24,722 nucleotides of DNA, taken from positions 1-24,722 of the forward strand of contig CAZRVZ010000124.1 of the NCBI GenBank assembly GCA_964603655.1, read 5' to 3'. Position 1 is the first letter of the stretch; every line of letters starts with the position of its first letter. This document shows, in pieces, positions 7,237 to 14,801 of this stretch. Source of the DNA: JACPWY01 sp964603655 (GTDB lineage Bacteria; Bdellovibrionota; FAC87; UBA2466). The notes below the pieces were generated by a model. The model made no database searches and was not told the DNA's origin. It was given only the letters and a program-made list of their open reading frames with translations. Made by a program: the position numbers and the translations under genes.

Positions 7237-7613
7237 CACGGTATTGCGTGCTGCTAGATTCTTCCGTTTGGGTGGAGTATTTTTCGGACGGGCAGCACCG
7301 CAAGGAGTGTGAACGTTACTTAACTAAATCCTCTGAAATCGTCGTTCCGTGTGTAGTGCAGTATGAGCTTTATCGAAAGATTAGCTCCACCATTTCAGAG
7401 GACAGCGCACTAGAGGTCATCGCGGTCACCAACCAACACCGTGTGGTTAGTCTAACGACCGAGGTGGCTTTACTAGCGGGGGATCTTTCTCTCCAGTACA
7501 GACTTGGAATGGCTGACAGCCTCATCCTGGCCCATGCCCAATTGGCCAGGGCGTTACTGGTCACATTGGACAATGATTTTGCTTCGGTGCCCGGGACGAG
7601 AGTTGTGCGCTAG
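7233..7613 (+). CDS. vapC: PIN-domain ribonuclease toxin (VapC type)
   Basis: The 126-residue PIN domain protein would cleave RNA (in known VapC toxins often tRNA or rRNA) when freed from its antitoxin. The acidic metal-binding residues are all present: Asp9 in LLDSSVW, Glu45 in QYELYRKI, Asp95 in GMADSLILA, and Asp113/Asp115 in TLDNDF. The start is GTG, overlapping the antitoxin stop in GTGA. The frame is intact and full length, so the toxin is probably active. The RNA target cannot be inferred. This is a chromosomal stabilisation or stress module, and it stands alone between the methyltransferase and a secreted-protein gene. Confidence 0.92.
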   Translation: MTRYCVLLDSSVWVEYFSDGQHRKECERYLTKSSEIVVPCVVQYELYRKISSTISEDSALEVIAVTNQHRVVSLTTEVALLAGDLSLQYRLGMADSLILAHAQLARALLVTLDNDFASVPGTRVVR

Positions 7614-7678
7614 TGCCGGTACAAAATGCGGTGGATCTGAATCTGGCCGGAATCCGTGGCCCGTGGTAAATACCTTGC

Positions 7679-8206
7679 ATGCTTAAAACTATTCTATTAG
7701 TCGCGTTGTGTGGGGTAGCTGGTGCAAAGCCAACCGATCACCTTTCGGGTCCCGTTAAAATTCAATTTGATTCTGATCGGTGGGAGGTGGCGCCCCAAAA
7801 GGGGGCGTTCGACGCGCAAAGAGCGCCCGGCGTGTTGGCTAGCGTTCAGGAACGTGAGTCATTTGAAAAATTCAACACACGATTTTCCATTGTTGCAGAG
7901 GATACTGCTAAATTCCGTTTAGACGAGGCGGGTGGAGTGGATAGGTATCGTCACTACGCGCTCGACTTTTTAAGCGGCCAGCGCTTTCAAATTATTTCCA
8001 AAAAAGAGGTGCAGCTTGCGGGAATTTCGGCTTTGCAGATTACAGCTCACCAGCGAGATTTCGGTCTCACCTATCGTCAGTGGGTTGTTGTGATTGGTCA
8101 AAGGGCCTACCTGCTTACCGGAGCCGCCAGGATTAAACGGTTCGATTTGGTGGAGAAGGACTTAAACGCAATTGCCGAATCATTCCGGTTGAGTCAGGCC
8201 GGGTGA
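7679..8206 (+). CDS. Small secreted protein, possibly Mog1/PsbP-like
   Basis: The 175-residue product has a short signal peptide (about 1-16, MLKTILLVALCGVAGA). The mature part has the rhythm of DUF1795/PsbP-like proteins: a strand (VKIQFDSDRWEVA), a mid-region with GVLASVQERES, helices around residues 85-100, then paired strands (ISALQITA, TYRQWVVVIGQRAYLLTGAA) and a final helix (LVEKDLNAIAESFRL). That is a weak fold-level resemblance, not a recognised family. The last 13 bases overlap the end of the convergent glycosyltransferase gene. A periplasmic location is likely; the function is unknown. Confidence 0.6.
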   Translation: MLKTILLVALCGVAGAKPTDHLSGPVKIQFDSDRWEVAPQKGAFDAQRAPGVLASVQERESFEKFNTRFSIVAEDTAKFRLDEAGGVDRYRHYALDFLSGQRFQIISKKEVQLAGISALQITAHQRDFGLTYRQWVVVIGQRAYLLTGAARIKRFDLVEKDLNAIAESFRLSQAG

Positions 8207-9420
8207 TAGCCACTGTTTCGACTCTTTGCCAATACACCCTCATAGGCCCCGACCAGCGCATCGAGGTGCGCGTCGAGCGAGAAGCGCGTTAAGATGTGCG
8301 TTCTCCCCGCTTGGCCTAACTGCTCCGCGAGGGAATCGTCTTCCAAAACAGTTTTTAGGCATTGGGCAAGGTGAAGAACGTCACCTCGTCGGGCCAAAAG
8401 GCCAGTTCGGCCGTGGATGACCGTTTCGTTTAGGCCCGGGACATCGAAACCAACGACGGGACGAGATAACGCGCTGGCTTCCGCCGCAGCCATGCCGAAG
8501 GACTCGGGGCCGAGATTGGGTTGGCAATAGAGTCGACTCCCTGCCAAGGCACAGTGAAGCTCACGTTGCGGCACCAGTCCCTTGAAAAAAACACGGGTAT
8601 TCAGATTGAGTTCCATTGATAATTTTTCCAGACGCCGGCGTTCGGGCCCGTCTCCAAAGATCCAAAGGGACCAGTCAATCCGCTCAATTTGGCCCAGAGC
8701 AAGGAGTAGTCGATCGAGCCCCTTCATGGGAACCAGACGGCACGCCGTCGTAATGAGGTTTTGGGGCGCATTTGGGGGTGGTGTGGCATCGATGGCAGGG
8801 ACAGGATTGACGACAAGGTGAATGCGATTCTCGTTCCACCCGTCGTGTTTGAGGAGATCGCAGATATACTGGCTTGGCCCGAGAAAGGCCTGGCCGCGTC
8901 GGTGAGCCCTTCGCGCGATTTGATACTCATAAACGGCGTGGAGGCGTCTGAGATCGTTTTTGAGATAGCCCAGACAGCCGTAATGGTGGTGGTGTACGAG
9001 GCAAGCCCAACCACTGCGCTTTTCGCAAACCGAGTCCCCCCGAATTAGGCGACAGCTGGACGGACTTGTCGTCGAAACGGTGTGCGACGTCATCACAATG
9101 GGATGGGTTTTACGAATTAGCGAGTAGAGCCGCGGGTGGAGCTGCTCCATGAGGTGGACGATATCGGGGCGCATCCCATCCATGATTTTACGAATAGACT
9201 CGCCGAGGCTTTTTAAGACCGCCCGCGAACTCAAGGAATTGACGCCAAAAAGCAAGGGAAGAAGGTGGATACCATCGAAGTTCGGGAGATCTCCGTTTTG
9301 GCTTTGCGCCAGAAAATAGACCGAGTGTCCGCGCCGTTTCAGCCCCTCGCCAGAATGGCGAATCACCTGCTCGGTACCGTAGCTATCGCCAATGGACGGG
9401 CCGAGCATGAGGATGCGCAT
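8194..9420 (-). CDS. GT4-family glycosyltransferase
   Basis: I place the start at the ATG at 9420, because MRILMLGPSIGDSYGTEQV is the standard first strand and loop of GT-B enzymes. The longer frame back to 9513 would overlap ribD, which is divergent. The resulting protein has 408 residues. The N-terminal acceptor domain includes GGTEQ-like SYGTEQVIRH, and the C-terminal donor domain has LVPMKGLDRLL, then IFGDGPERRRLEKL. The E-x7-E motif reads ESFGMAAAE with E at both ends, followed by RPVVGFDVPGLNETV. A Cys-rich stretch (about 150-185, with CRLIRGDSVC and two neighbouring HH pairs) is an unusual insertion that could bind a metal. It retains the nucleotide-sugar site. The sugar and acceptor are unknown; cell-surface polysaccharide is the likely setting. 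Confidence 0.85.
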   Translation of the reverse strand: MRILMLGPSIGDSYGTEQVIRHSGEGLKRRGHSVYFLAQSQNGDLPNFDGIHLLPLLFGVNSLSSRAVLKSLGESIRKIMDGMRPDIVHLMEQLHPRLYSLIRKTHPIVMTSHTVSTTSPSSCRLIRGDSVCEKRSGWACLVHHHHYGCLGYLKNDLRRLHAVYEYQIARRAHRRGQAFLGPSQYICDLLKHDGWNENRIHLVVNPVPAIDATPPPNAPQNLITTACRLVPMKGLDRLLLALGQIERIDWSLWIFGDGPERRRLEKLSMELNLNTRVFFKGLVPQRELHCALAGSRLYCQPNLGPESFGMAAAEASALSRPVVGFDVPGLNETVIHGRTGLLARRGDVLHLAQCLKTVLEDDSLAEQLGQAGRTHILTRFSLDAHLDALVGAYEGVLAKSRNSGYHPA

Positions 9421-9445
9421 CGAAATATTGTACTTGAAGATCATT

Positions 9446-9479
9446 CGCATTTGGTAAGTACCGGCGCATTTGGTAAGTA
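9446..9479. repeat. Two-copy 15-bp direct repeat abutting the ribD start
   Basis: CGCATTTGGTAAGTA occurs perfectly at 9446-9460 and 9465-9479, with a 4-bp gap (19-bp period). The second copy ends immediately before the ribD ATG at 9480, so its GGTAAGT may serve as the only ribosome binding site. The first copy lies between the ribD and glycosyltransferase starts. It could be two regulator half-sites or a recent duplication. No FMN riboswitch fits in the roughly 60-bp gap. Confidence 0.7.
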
Positions 9480-10559
9480 ATGAATATGGACGCCAGTTTT
9501 CTGACGTTAGCACTAAGAGCAGCCGAGCCCAGGCGTGGTCTTACGGCACCTAATCCCGCAGTGGGTGCCGTGGTTGTAGCTGACGGCAAGGTCATTGCGA
9601 CGGGAACCCATTGGGCACCTGGCCACCCGCACGCCGAGATAGAGGCGATACGCCTTGCTGAAAGCGGAGCTCGGGGCTCTACTCTTTACGTCACCCTCGA
9701 ACCCTGCAATCACTTCGGGCGAACTCCACCCTGTACAGCAGCCATCATCGCGGCCGGGATCTCGAAGGTGGTTTATGGTTTTCGCGATCCCAACCCTAAG
9801 GTCACTGGTGGCGGCCACCGCGCCCTTGAAGAGGCCGGTATCTCCGTTAGCTTCTTAGCTATTCCCGCCATCAATCAATTTTATGAAAGCTACCATATCT
9901 GGCTAAAGGGCCACCGGCCGCGTGTCACCGTAAAGTTTGCCCAATCTATTGACGGTAAGATTGCGGGCGAACGGGGAAAAAGTATCAAGATTTCGGGCCC
10001 TGAGTTCGACGCCTATACTCACGAAAGGCGGCGGACATGCGATGCCCTATTAACGACAGCACGCACCGTGCTCGGTGACAACCCCAGACTAAGTGCCAGA
10101 GGTTCCCAAATTGTCTCCAAGCGCGTCTATGTGATCGATACCGAGTTGCGTCTGCTGGATCACCTGAATCTGAATCTATTTCATACGGCAGAAGAGCTCG
10201 TGCTAATTCATGGATTGGGCCATCGATTGAATACGGAGCCACCCGCTTCGGCAGTCCGAACGGTGCGAGTTTCTCGCTCATCTGGCGGGTTGGATCTGGG
10301 CGAAGTTCTGGACGTGATTGGCCGTGAAGGGAATTTTGATTGTTGGGTTGAGGCTGGGGCGTGCTTGACCCAAGCCCTGTGGCGGCAGCGCCTGGTTGAC
10401 GAGCTGGTAGTCTGCACGGCGCCGAAAACGGTGGGCAGTCAGGGATATCCGGGCCCCTCGGGGCTCGATTTGACGGGCTACGATCTGCGATGGAAAACGT
10501 TGGGCGAGGACGTTGTATTACATTTAGATCGGGTTGAAACGGCCCAAAGGATTCATTAG
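9480..10559 (+). CDS. ribD: Bifunctional pyrimidine deaminase/reductase, riboflavin pathway
   Basis: RibD deaminates and then reduces the pyrimidine made by GTP cyclohydrolase II, giving 5-amino-6-ribitylamino-uracil phosphate. The 359-residue protein has the full deaminase site: His51 and Glu53 in HAE, then Cys76 and Cys85 in EPCNHFGRTPPC, which hold zinc. The reductase half begins near residue 147 (RPRVTVKFAQSIDGKIA), with the NADPH-binding and substrate phrase TVLGDNPRLSAR. Length is normal. Two ATGs are close together (9480 and 9486). It is the first gene of ribD-ribE-ribBA-ribH, with 30 bp to ribE. A direct repeat sits immediately upstream, and I see no FMN riboswitch. Confidence 0.95.
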   Translation: MNMDASFLTLALRAAEPRRGLTAPNPAVGAVVVADGKVIATGTHWAPGHPHAEIEAIRLAESGARGSTLYVTLEPCNHFGRTPPCTAAIIAAGISKVVYGFRDPNPKVTGGGHRALEEAGISVSFLAIPAINQFYESYHIWLKGHRPRVTVKFAQSIDGKIAGERGKSIKISGPEFDAYTHERRRTCDALLTTARTVLGDNPRLSARGSQIVSKRVYVIDTELRLLDHLNLNLFHTAEELVLIHGLGHRLNTEPPASAVRTVRVSRSSGGLDLGEVLDVIGREGNFDCWVEAGACLTQALWRQRLVDELVVCTAPKTVGSQGYPGPSGLDLTGYDLRWKTLGEDVVLHLDRVETAQRIH

Positions 10560-10589
10560 AAACACCTTAGAGCCACTTTAGAAATACGT

Positions 10590-11189
10590 ATGTTCACCGG
10601 ATTAGTGCATCACCGCGGCAGAATCGATGAAGTATCCCCTCGGAATCAGGGGGTAACAGTTCGGATTTATACAGAGTTTGATAGCCTAACTTTGGGCGAG
10701 AGTATCGCGGTCGATGGGGTGTGCCTCACGGTTATGGAGGTTGGAAGTGGATGGTTTCGGGTAGAGATTTCGCCGGAAACTTTGAATTGCTCTCTGGCGA
10801 AGCAATACCGAGCCGAGTCCGCGGTGAATCTGGAGCGTGCGCTTCGGGTTGGAGATGCGTTAGGGGGTCACTGGGTCACTGGACACGTGGATACCACGGC
10901 TGTGGTGTCGGCGCGTGAGAATCGTGGAGATTATGTCTTCATGCGGTTTTCCATGTTCTTGGACTTTTCAGGTCTAATTATCGACAAGGGGTCGGTGACG
11001 GTGAGCGGTGTGAGTCTCACGGTAAATGAAGTTCTGGATGACGGTTTTTCGATAATGCTCGTTCCCCATACGCTAAAAGCTACAACGCTTGTCGATTTAA
11101 AACCTGGGAATCTCGTCAATATTGAATTTGATTGCCTGGGTAAGATGGTTCGGGCGCACGTGGAATCCTGGAAAGGAAAAATGCGATGA
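10590..11189 (+). CDS. ribE: Riboflavin synthase, alpha chain
   Basis: Riboflavin synthase joins two 6,7-dimethyl-8-ribityllumazine molecules to make riboflavin. The 199-residue protein has the duplicated lumazine-binding barrels. The first starts at MFTGLVHHRG and contains VDGVCLTV. The second starts near residue 95 after GGHWVTGHVDTT, a phrase typical of the family, and contains VSGVSLTVNEV and LVPHTLKATTL. The end (VNIEFDCLGKMV) is also typical. Its stop overlaps the ribBA start by four bases (ATGA), so the two are translationally coupled. No clear ribosome binding site precedes the ATG. Confidence 0.94.
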   Translation: MFTGLVHHRGRIDEVSPRNQGVTVRIYTEFDSLTLGESIAVDGVCLTVMEVGSGWFRVEISPETLNCSLAKQYRAESAVNLERALRVGDALGGHWVTGHVDTTAVVSARENRGDYVFMRFSMFLDFSGLIIDKGSVTVSGVSLTVNEVLDDGFSIMLVPHTLKATTLVDLKPGNLVNIEFDCLGKMVRAHVESWKGKMR

Positions 11190-12418
11190 CTCACAATAAT
11201 GGGAAGTCTCAATCCTTTGATCCAATATCGCTAGTGATTAAAGACATTGCCGCAGGCCGAATGGTCGTTCTCGTTGATGATGAGGACCGCGAAAATGAGG
11301 GTGATTTGGTAATGGCGGCGGAGTGCGTGACCGCTGAAACAATTAATTTTATGGCAACCCATGGCCGCGGGCTGATCTGCCTATCGATGACCGGTACCGA
11401 TGTTGATCGGTTGGGTCTCCCTTTAATGGTGAAGCAGAATGCCACCCCCTTTCGAACCGCATTTACCGTTTCGATCGAAGCCGCAAGCGGTGTCACTACC
11501 GGAATTTCGGCCGCCGATAGAGCCCACACCATTCGAGTAGCGGTTGACGAAACTTCCGGCCCGGCGAATCTCGTGAGTCCCGGCCATGTATTTCCGCTGC
11601 GCGCGCGTGATGGTGGAGTGCTGGTGCGAGCGGGCCAGACCGAAGGGAGTGTCGATCTGGCGCGTCTATCCGGCAAGCGCCCGGCGGGAGTCATCTGTGA
11701 GATCATGAATTCCGATGGGACGATGGCGCGCCTTCCCGACCTAATCCAGTTTTGTCGGCAGCACTCGTTGAAATTGGCCTCGGTCAATGACCTGATCCGT
11801 TATCGAATAGAGCACGAGTGTTTGGTCAAAGAGGTGGCGACCGCGCGACTTCCGGTAGACGGATTGGGGGAATTTCGGATCCGCGTTTTCGAGAATCTGC
11901 TTGATCAGAATCAGCATGTGGTCCTCATGAAGGGGGACATCGATCTAGTCCAACCGACACTCGTTCGGGTGCACTCGGAATGTTTGACGGGGGACGTGCT
12001 TCTTTCTTCTCGGTGCGATTGCGGCTGGCAACTCCGAGCCTCGCTGGAGCGCATTGCGGTTGGCGGCGGTGTGCTTTTGTACATGAGGCAGGAGGGCCGT
12101 GGCATCGGCCTGGCCAATAAGATCCGCGCCTATGCGCTCCAGGATGGTGGTTTGGACACGGTAGAGGCGAATAGAACGTTGGGTTTCTCTGAGGATCAGC
12201 GCGACTATGGTATTGGCTCGCAAATCTTGCGCTTCATCGGAATCTCCAAGATTCGGCTCCTAACCAATAACCCGCGAAAGATCTACGGAATCGGCGGTTA
12301 CGGGATTGAAATCGTGGAAAGAGTTTCGATCGAAATGTCCCCTACGGCGGAAAACGGCGACTACCTGCGTACCAAGCGCGACAAGCTCGGCCACCTGCTT
12401 CACCTGCCGCTGCACTAG
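11186..12418 (+). CDS. ribBA: RibBA: DHBP synthase / GTP cyclohydrolase II fusion
   Basis: This 410-residue fusion supplies both starting units of riboflavin: 3,4-dihydroxy-2-butanone 4-phosphate (residues about 1-205) and the pyrimidine from GTP (about 206-400). The GTP cyclohydrolase half is intact: zinc ligands Cys266, Cys277 and Cys279 in CLTGDVLLSSRCDC, then RQEGRGIGL, GLDTVEAN and LLTNNPRKI. The DHBP synthase half has DDEDRENEGD (31-40), HGRGLIC and PGHVFPLRARDGG, but the metal-binding His of the family motif GHTEA is Gln151 here (RAGQTEG). That may weaken or remove this activity. It starts within the ribE stop (ATGA overlap). A dispersed palindromic repeat begins directly after its stop codon. 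Confidence 0.95.
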   Translation: MTHNNGKSQSFDPISLVIKDIAAGRMVVLVDDEDRENEGDLVMAAECVTAETINFMATHGRGLICLSMTGTDVDRLGLPLMVKQNATPFRTAFTVSIEAASGVTTGISAADRAHTIRVAVDETSGPANLVSPGHVFPLRARDGGVLVRAGQTEGSVDLARLSGKRPAGVICEIMNSDGTMARLPDLIQFCRQHSLKLASVNDLIRYRIEHECLVKEVATARLPVDGLGEFRIRVFENLLDQNQHVVLMKGDIDLVQPTLVRVHSECLTGDVLLSSRCDCGWQLRASLERIAVGGGVLLYMRQEGRGIGLANKIRAYALQDGGLDTVEANRTLGFSEDQRDYGIGSQILRFIGISKIRLLTNNPRKIYGIGGYGIEIVERVSIEMSPTAENGDYLRTKRDKLGHLLHLPLH

Positions 12419-12425
12419 GCGGTAC

Positions 12426-12507
12426 TAGGTGCCCATCTACTTTTCAGCTGGAATGGTACCAGGTAATTACCCGCGACCTTTTCAGCTGAAAAGTAGATGG
12501 GCACCTA
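12426..12507. repeat. REP/MITE-like dispersed palindrome between ribBA and ribH
   Basis: Perfect 25-bp inverted arms lie at 12426-12450 and 12483-12507 (outer end TAGGTGCCCATCTAC, inner end CAGCTG). The 32-bp centre carries smaller palindromes, GGTACC (12455-12460) and GGTAATTACC (12462-12471). CTTTTCAGCTGAAAAG (12478-12493) is itself palindromic. The element begins 8 bp after the ribBA stop codon. A 14-base copy of its outer end, differing by one base (C to T), lies at 24709-24722, again directly at a stop codon, so this is a family. It has no reading frame and could fold into a strong RNA hairpin between ribBA and ribH. Confidence 0.8.
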
Positions 12508-12579
12508 ACTACCTAATAGATTGTATAGTCCGGAAACTTTGGGTTTAATGAAGGTTTAAGAATTTTGTGAGGAGAATTT

Positions 12580-13044
12580 ATGAAAGTAATTGATTGTCAT
12601 GATGCAAAATCCGCTTTTACGATCGGGATCGTTGTTAGCCGGTTTAACCAACCCATCTCGAAATCCCTCTTGGAAGGGGCCCTGGGCCGATTGAAGGAGG
12701 GTGGTTTTAGCGAAAATCAGGTCACGGTCGTCTGGGTGCCTGGCGCCATCGAGATTCCGATCACCGCCCAGAGGCTCGCTCAACAGGGTATCTACGAGGC
12801 GGTTATTTGTCTCGGAGCCGTGATTAAAGGTGAAACCGATCACTATCAATATGTATGCGAACAGGTGAGTGCCGGGTGCCAGCACGTGGCCCTTCAAAAC
12901 GATATCCCGATCGCCTTTGGAGTCCTTACGACTCAAAACGAGGCTCAGGCCAAGGAGCGCTCCGGCGGCAAGGATGGCAACAAGGGCCGCGAGGCCGCCC
13001 AGACCGCGATAGAGATGGTCGTCGCGCTCCGCCAGATTGGGTAG
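12580..13044 (+). CDS. ribH: 6,7-dimethyl-8-ribityllumazine synthase
   Basis: RibH condenses the RibD-derived ribitylamino-uracil with the butanone phosphate from RibBA to form lumazine, which RibE converts to riboflavin. The 154-residue protein is full length. It shows VSRFNQPISKSLLEGAL at the substrate site, VVWVPGAIEIP, CLGAVIKGETDHYQYV with the catalytic His, FGVLTTQN, and the phosphate-binding ending KERSGGKDGNKG. A strong ribosome binding site (GAGGAGAA) precedes the ATG. It is separated from ribBA by 161 bp containing the palindromic repeat; a TATAGT at 12524-12529 could belong to a separate promoter, though no matching -35 is evident. The usual neighbour nusB is absent. Confidence 0.95.
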   Translation: MKVIDCHDAKSAFTIGIVVSRFNQPISKSLLEGALGRLKEGGFSENQVTVVWVPGAIEIPITAQRLAQQGIYEAVICLGAVIKGETDHYQYVCEQVSAGCQHVALQNDIPIAFGVLTTQNEAQAKERSGGKDGNKGREAAQTAIEMVVALRQIG

Positions 13045-13051
13045 GGAAGTT

Positions 13052-14008
13052 TTAGTGAGCTAAGGATTTTGGCCGGAAATATACCCCGTCCAGTATCGCA
13101 ACAAAAGCAGCGGCCAGAATGAGCGCTGCGCCAGCCCATTGTAGGGGGGCCAATCTCTCGCCGATCCAAAAAAAGGCCATGACGGACGCCAGCGGCGACT
13201 CCACGAGGTAGATGAGGCTAATCGTCGTGGAGCTGAATATTCTCTGCACCCGAACTTGAATCGAAAAGGCGATAAGGTTAACGCCCACGACGAGGCTTAA
13301 GAGCCAAGCCCAGGACGTGGGCGTCGGGTTAAACTGAAAACCTTCCAACCAAAAGATAAATGGCAGTGTGACAAGTGCGGCCCAGAATGACTGGTAAAGA
13401 TTAAAGCCGAGGGCTGACGGGACCCGTCTGGCAATGTTCGAAATGATCAAAATATGAACGCCGGAAAGCAGCGAGGCAATCAACGTAAACCCGTCGTACC
13501 AATTGATGCCTGGTTGCCATGCCTGGGAAATGAGACCTGTCCCAATCATAGCGATGATCAAAGATACCCAGGTGAATTTTTTGGGAATTGTTCTTGATAG
13601 CATCCATTCCATGCACGGAACAAAAACCACATAGAGAGCGGTGATGAAGCTTGTCGCAGCGACCGAACTGGACTTAAGACCCACGAGCTGAAGACCGACT
13701 GCTAAACCGATAATGATTCCGGCGGGGAGTGCAGTGAAGCAGAGGCTCCGATGCTCGGTCCACGTTAGGCGAGTCCTGGTTTGGGGAATCCAAAGGGCAA
13801 ACGGCAGTCCAATCACGCAGGCTGCCGCGAAACGGAGTGCGGACAGGGTGAGAGGACCAAATCCTTCTAATGCCAACCGACTAGCATTAAAACTAAACGC
13901 CCATAAATTTAAGGCAATAACGAGTTCGGTTAGAGACCTGATTGAGATCGGAGCCGCGGAAGACGGGGGGCTGTGGGGAGAGTGGGGGGGTGATGGTCCG
14001 CCAGCCAC
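13052..14008 (-). CDS. EamA/DMT-family membrane transporter
   Basis: I choose the GTG at 14008, which overlaps the upstream stop codon (TAGTG) and gives 318 residues. The longer frame to 14143 would overlap the previous gene by 136 bases. The protein has the ten-helix, two-repeat EamA layout. Repeat one includes LVIALNLWAFSFNASRLAL and LTLSALRFAAACVIGLP; repeat two starts near residue 165 and ends with LVESPLASVMAFFWIGERL and a last helix AGAALILAAAFVAIL. These are drug/metabolite-type exporters or importers of small molecules in the inner membrane. The N-terminus before the first helix is Pro/Ser/His-rich (PSPPHSPHSPPSS) and low in complexity. It is the last gene of the sigma-54 activator, barrel protein and transporter unit. 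Confidence 0.85.
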   Translation of the reverse strand: MAGGPSPPHSPHSPPSSAAPISIRSLTELVIALNLWAFSFNASRLALEGFGPLTLSALRFAAACVIGLPFALWIPQTRTRLTWTEHRSLCFTALPAGIIIGLAVGLQLVGLKSSSVAATSFITALYVVFVPCMEWMLSRTIPKKFTWVSLIIAMIGTGLISQAWQPGINWYDGFTLIASLLSGVHILIISNIARRVPSALGFNLYQSFWAALVTLPFIFWLEGFQFNPTPTSWAWLLSLVVGVNLIAFSIQVRVQRIFSSTTISLIYLVESPLASVMAFFWIGERLAPLQWAGAALILAAAFVAILDGVYFRPKSLAH

Positions 14009-14799
14009 TAGATAGGTGCCCCGAAACTGAGAACTAAATCGGGTAACGGTTCCATAGATGCCGTGGTGGTTTGATCGGACTCTAAACGCGACATGAGGTG
14101 CCACTTCAGGTTCAGCCGAAAAGCAGTTCCGCTTAGATTCCATTCGGTAAATGGACCGGCCTGAACGAGCGATTGTTCGTGGGGCATGGATTCGGCAATG
14201 AGTTTGTCGGATAGGCGCAGGGTGATACCCCCACTGATCCCGTACCTAACCGATTCGGTCAGAGCGCCGGAGATGTCGGTTGCCACTTGAAAATAACTTC
14301 GTGAGTGGGTGATTCCGAACAATGTTCCGAGCGATAGTCGATAACTAAAGTCAGGACGAAGGTTTCCGGTCACCATGGCAATACTCAAATAGGTGGACGA
14401 ATCGGGGATAAACGAATGGATACCCATGGCTAGGCGGCCGTGAGTTCCAGAGCGAGAAATAAAATAGCGGCCGATCTCTCCCGAAAGCTGATTTGACCGG
14501 TTTGCCCACGTGCCGGGAACGTCTCCGCCCGTACCATCAAACGGAAAGAGAATTTTATGGGCGCCAAATCCGAATTCCAGAATCCGCGAGTCCAGGGTGG
14601 CGCTCACGCCGGTAATCACATTGCCAGAAAAACTGGCCGCATGCATATCAGCTCGGGTACGGCTTTCTAGTGGTGGAGAGGGGGTGTTGGCACGTAGTGT
14701 GTCTTCCCAAATCCAAAATTCCGAGACTCGGCCCATTGCGGAGCCCAGGCTAAGATTTAGGACACAAATGCATAACTTGAGTTTTGAGTGGATCGACAT
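14008..14799 (-). CDS. Predicted outer-membrane protein of unknown family
   Basis: The ATG at 14799 lies 2 nt after the upstream regulator's stop and starts a good signal peptide (MSIHSKLKLCICVLNLSLG, cleavage near residue 22), so I prefer it to a longer frame reaching into the regulator. The 263-residue protein is rich in alternating strands: ILEFGFGAHKILF, GRLAMGIHSFI, TYLSIAMVTG, FSYRLSLGTLFGI, SYFQVATDISG, YGISGGITLRL and FRLNLKWHLMS. That points to an outer-membrane barrel, although the extreme C-terminus (FGAPI) lacks a final aromatic residue. I do not recognise a family. Tight spacing to the activator upstream and a stop-start overlap with the transporter downstream argue for a common function, perhaps envelope transport or stress. 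Confidence 0.65.
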   Translation of the reverse strand: MSIHSKLKLCICVLNLSLGSAMGRVSEFWIWEDTLRANTPSPPLESRTRADMHAASFSGNVITGVSATLDSRILEFGFGAHKILFPFDGTGGDVPGTWANRSNQLSGEIGRYFISRSGTHGRLAMGIHSFIPDSSTYLSIAMVTGNLRPDFSYRLSLGTLFGITHSRSYFQVATDISGALTESVRYGISGGITLRLSDKLIAESMPHEQSLVQAGPFTEWNLSGTAFRLNLKWHLMSRLESDQTTTASMEPLPDLVLSFGAPI

Positions 14800-14801
14800 G
14801 G

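Noticed and set aside
14013..14021. TAGGTGCCC at the end of the barrel-protein gene, matching the arm of the dispersed palindrome
   Set aside because: Only nine bases match and the flanks differ; insufficient to call another copy.
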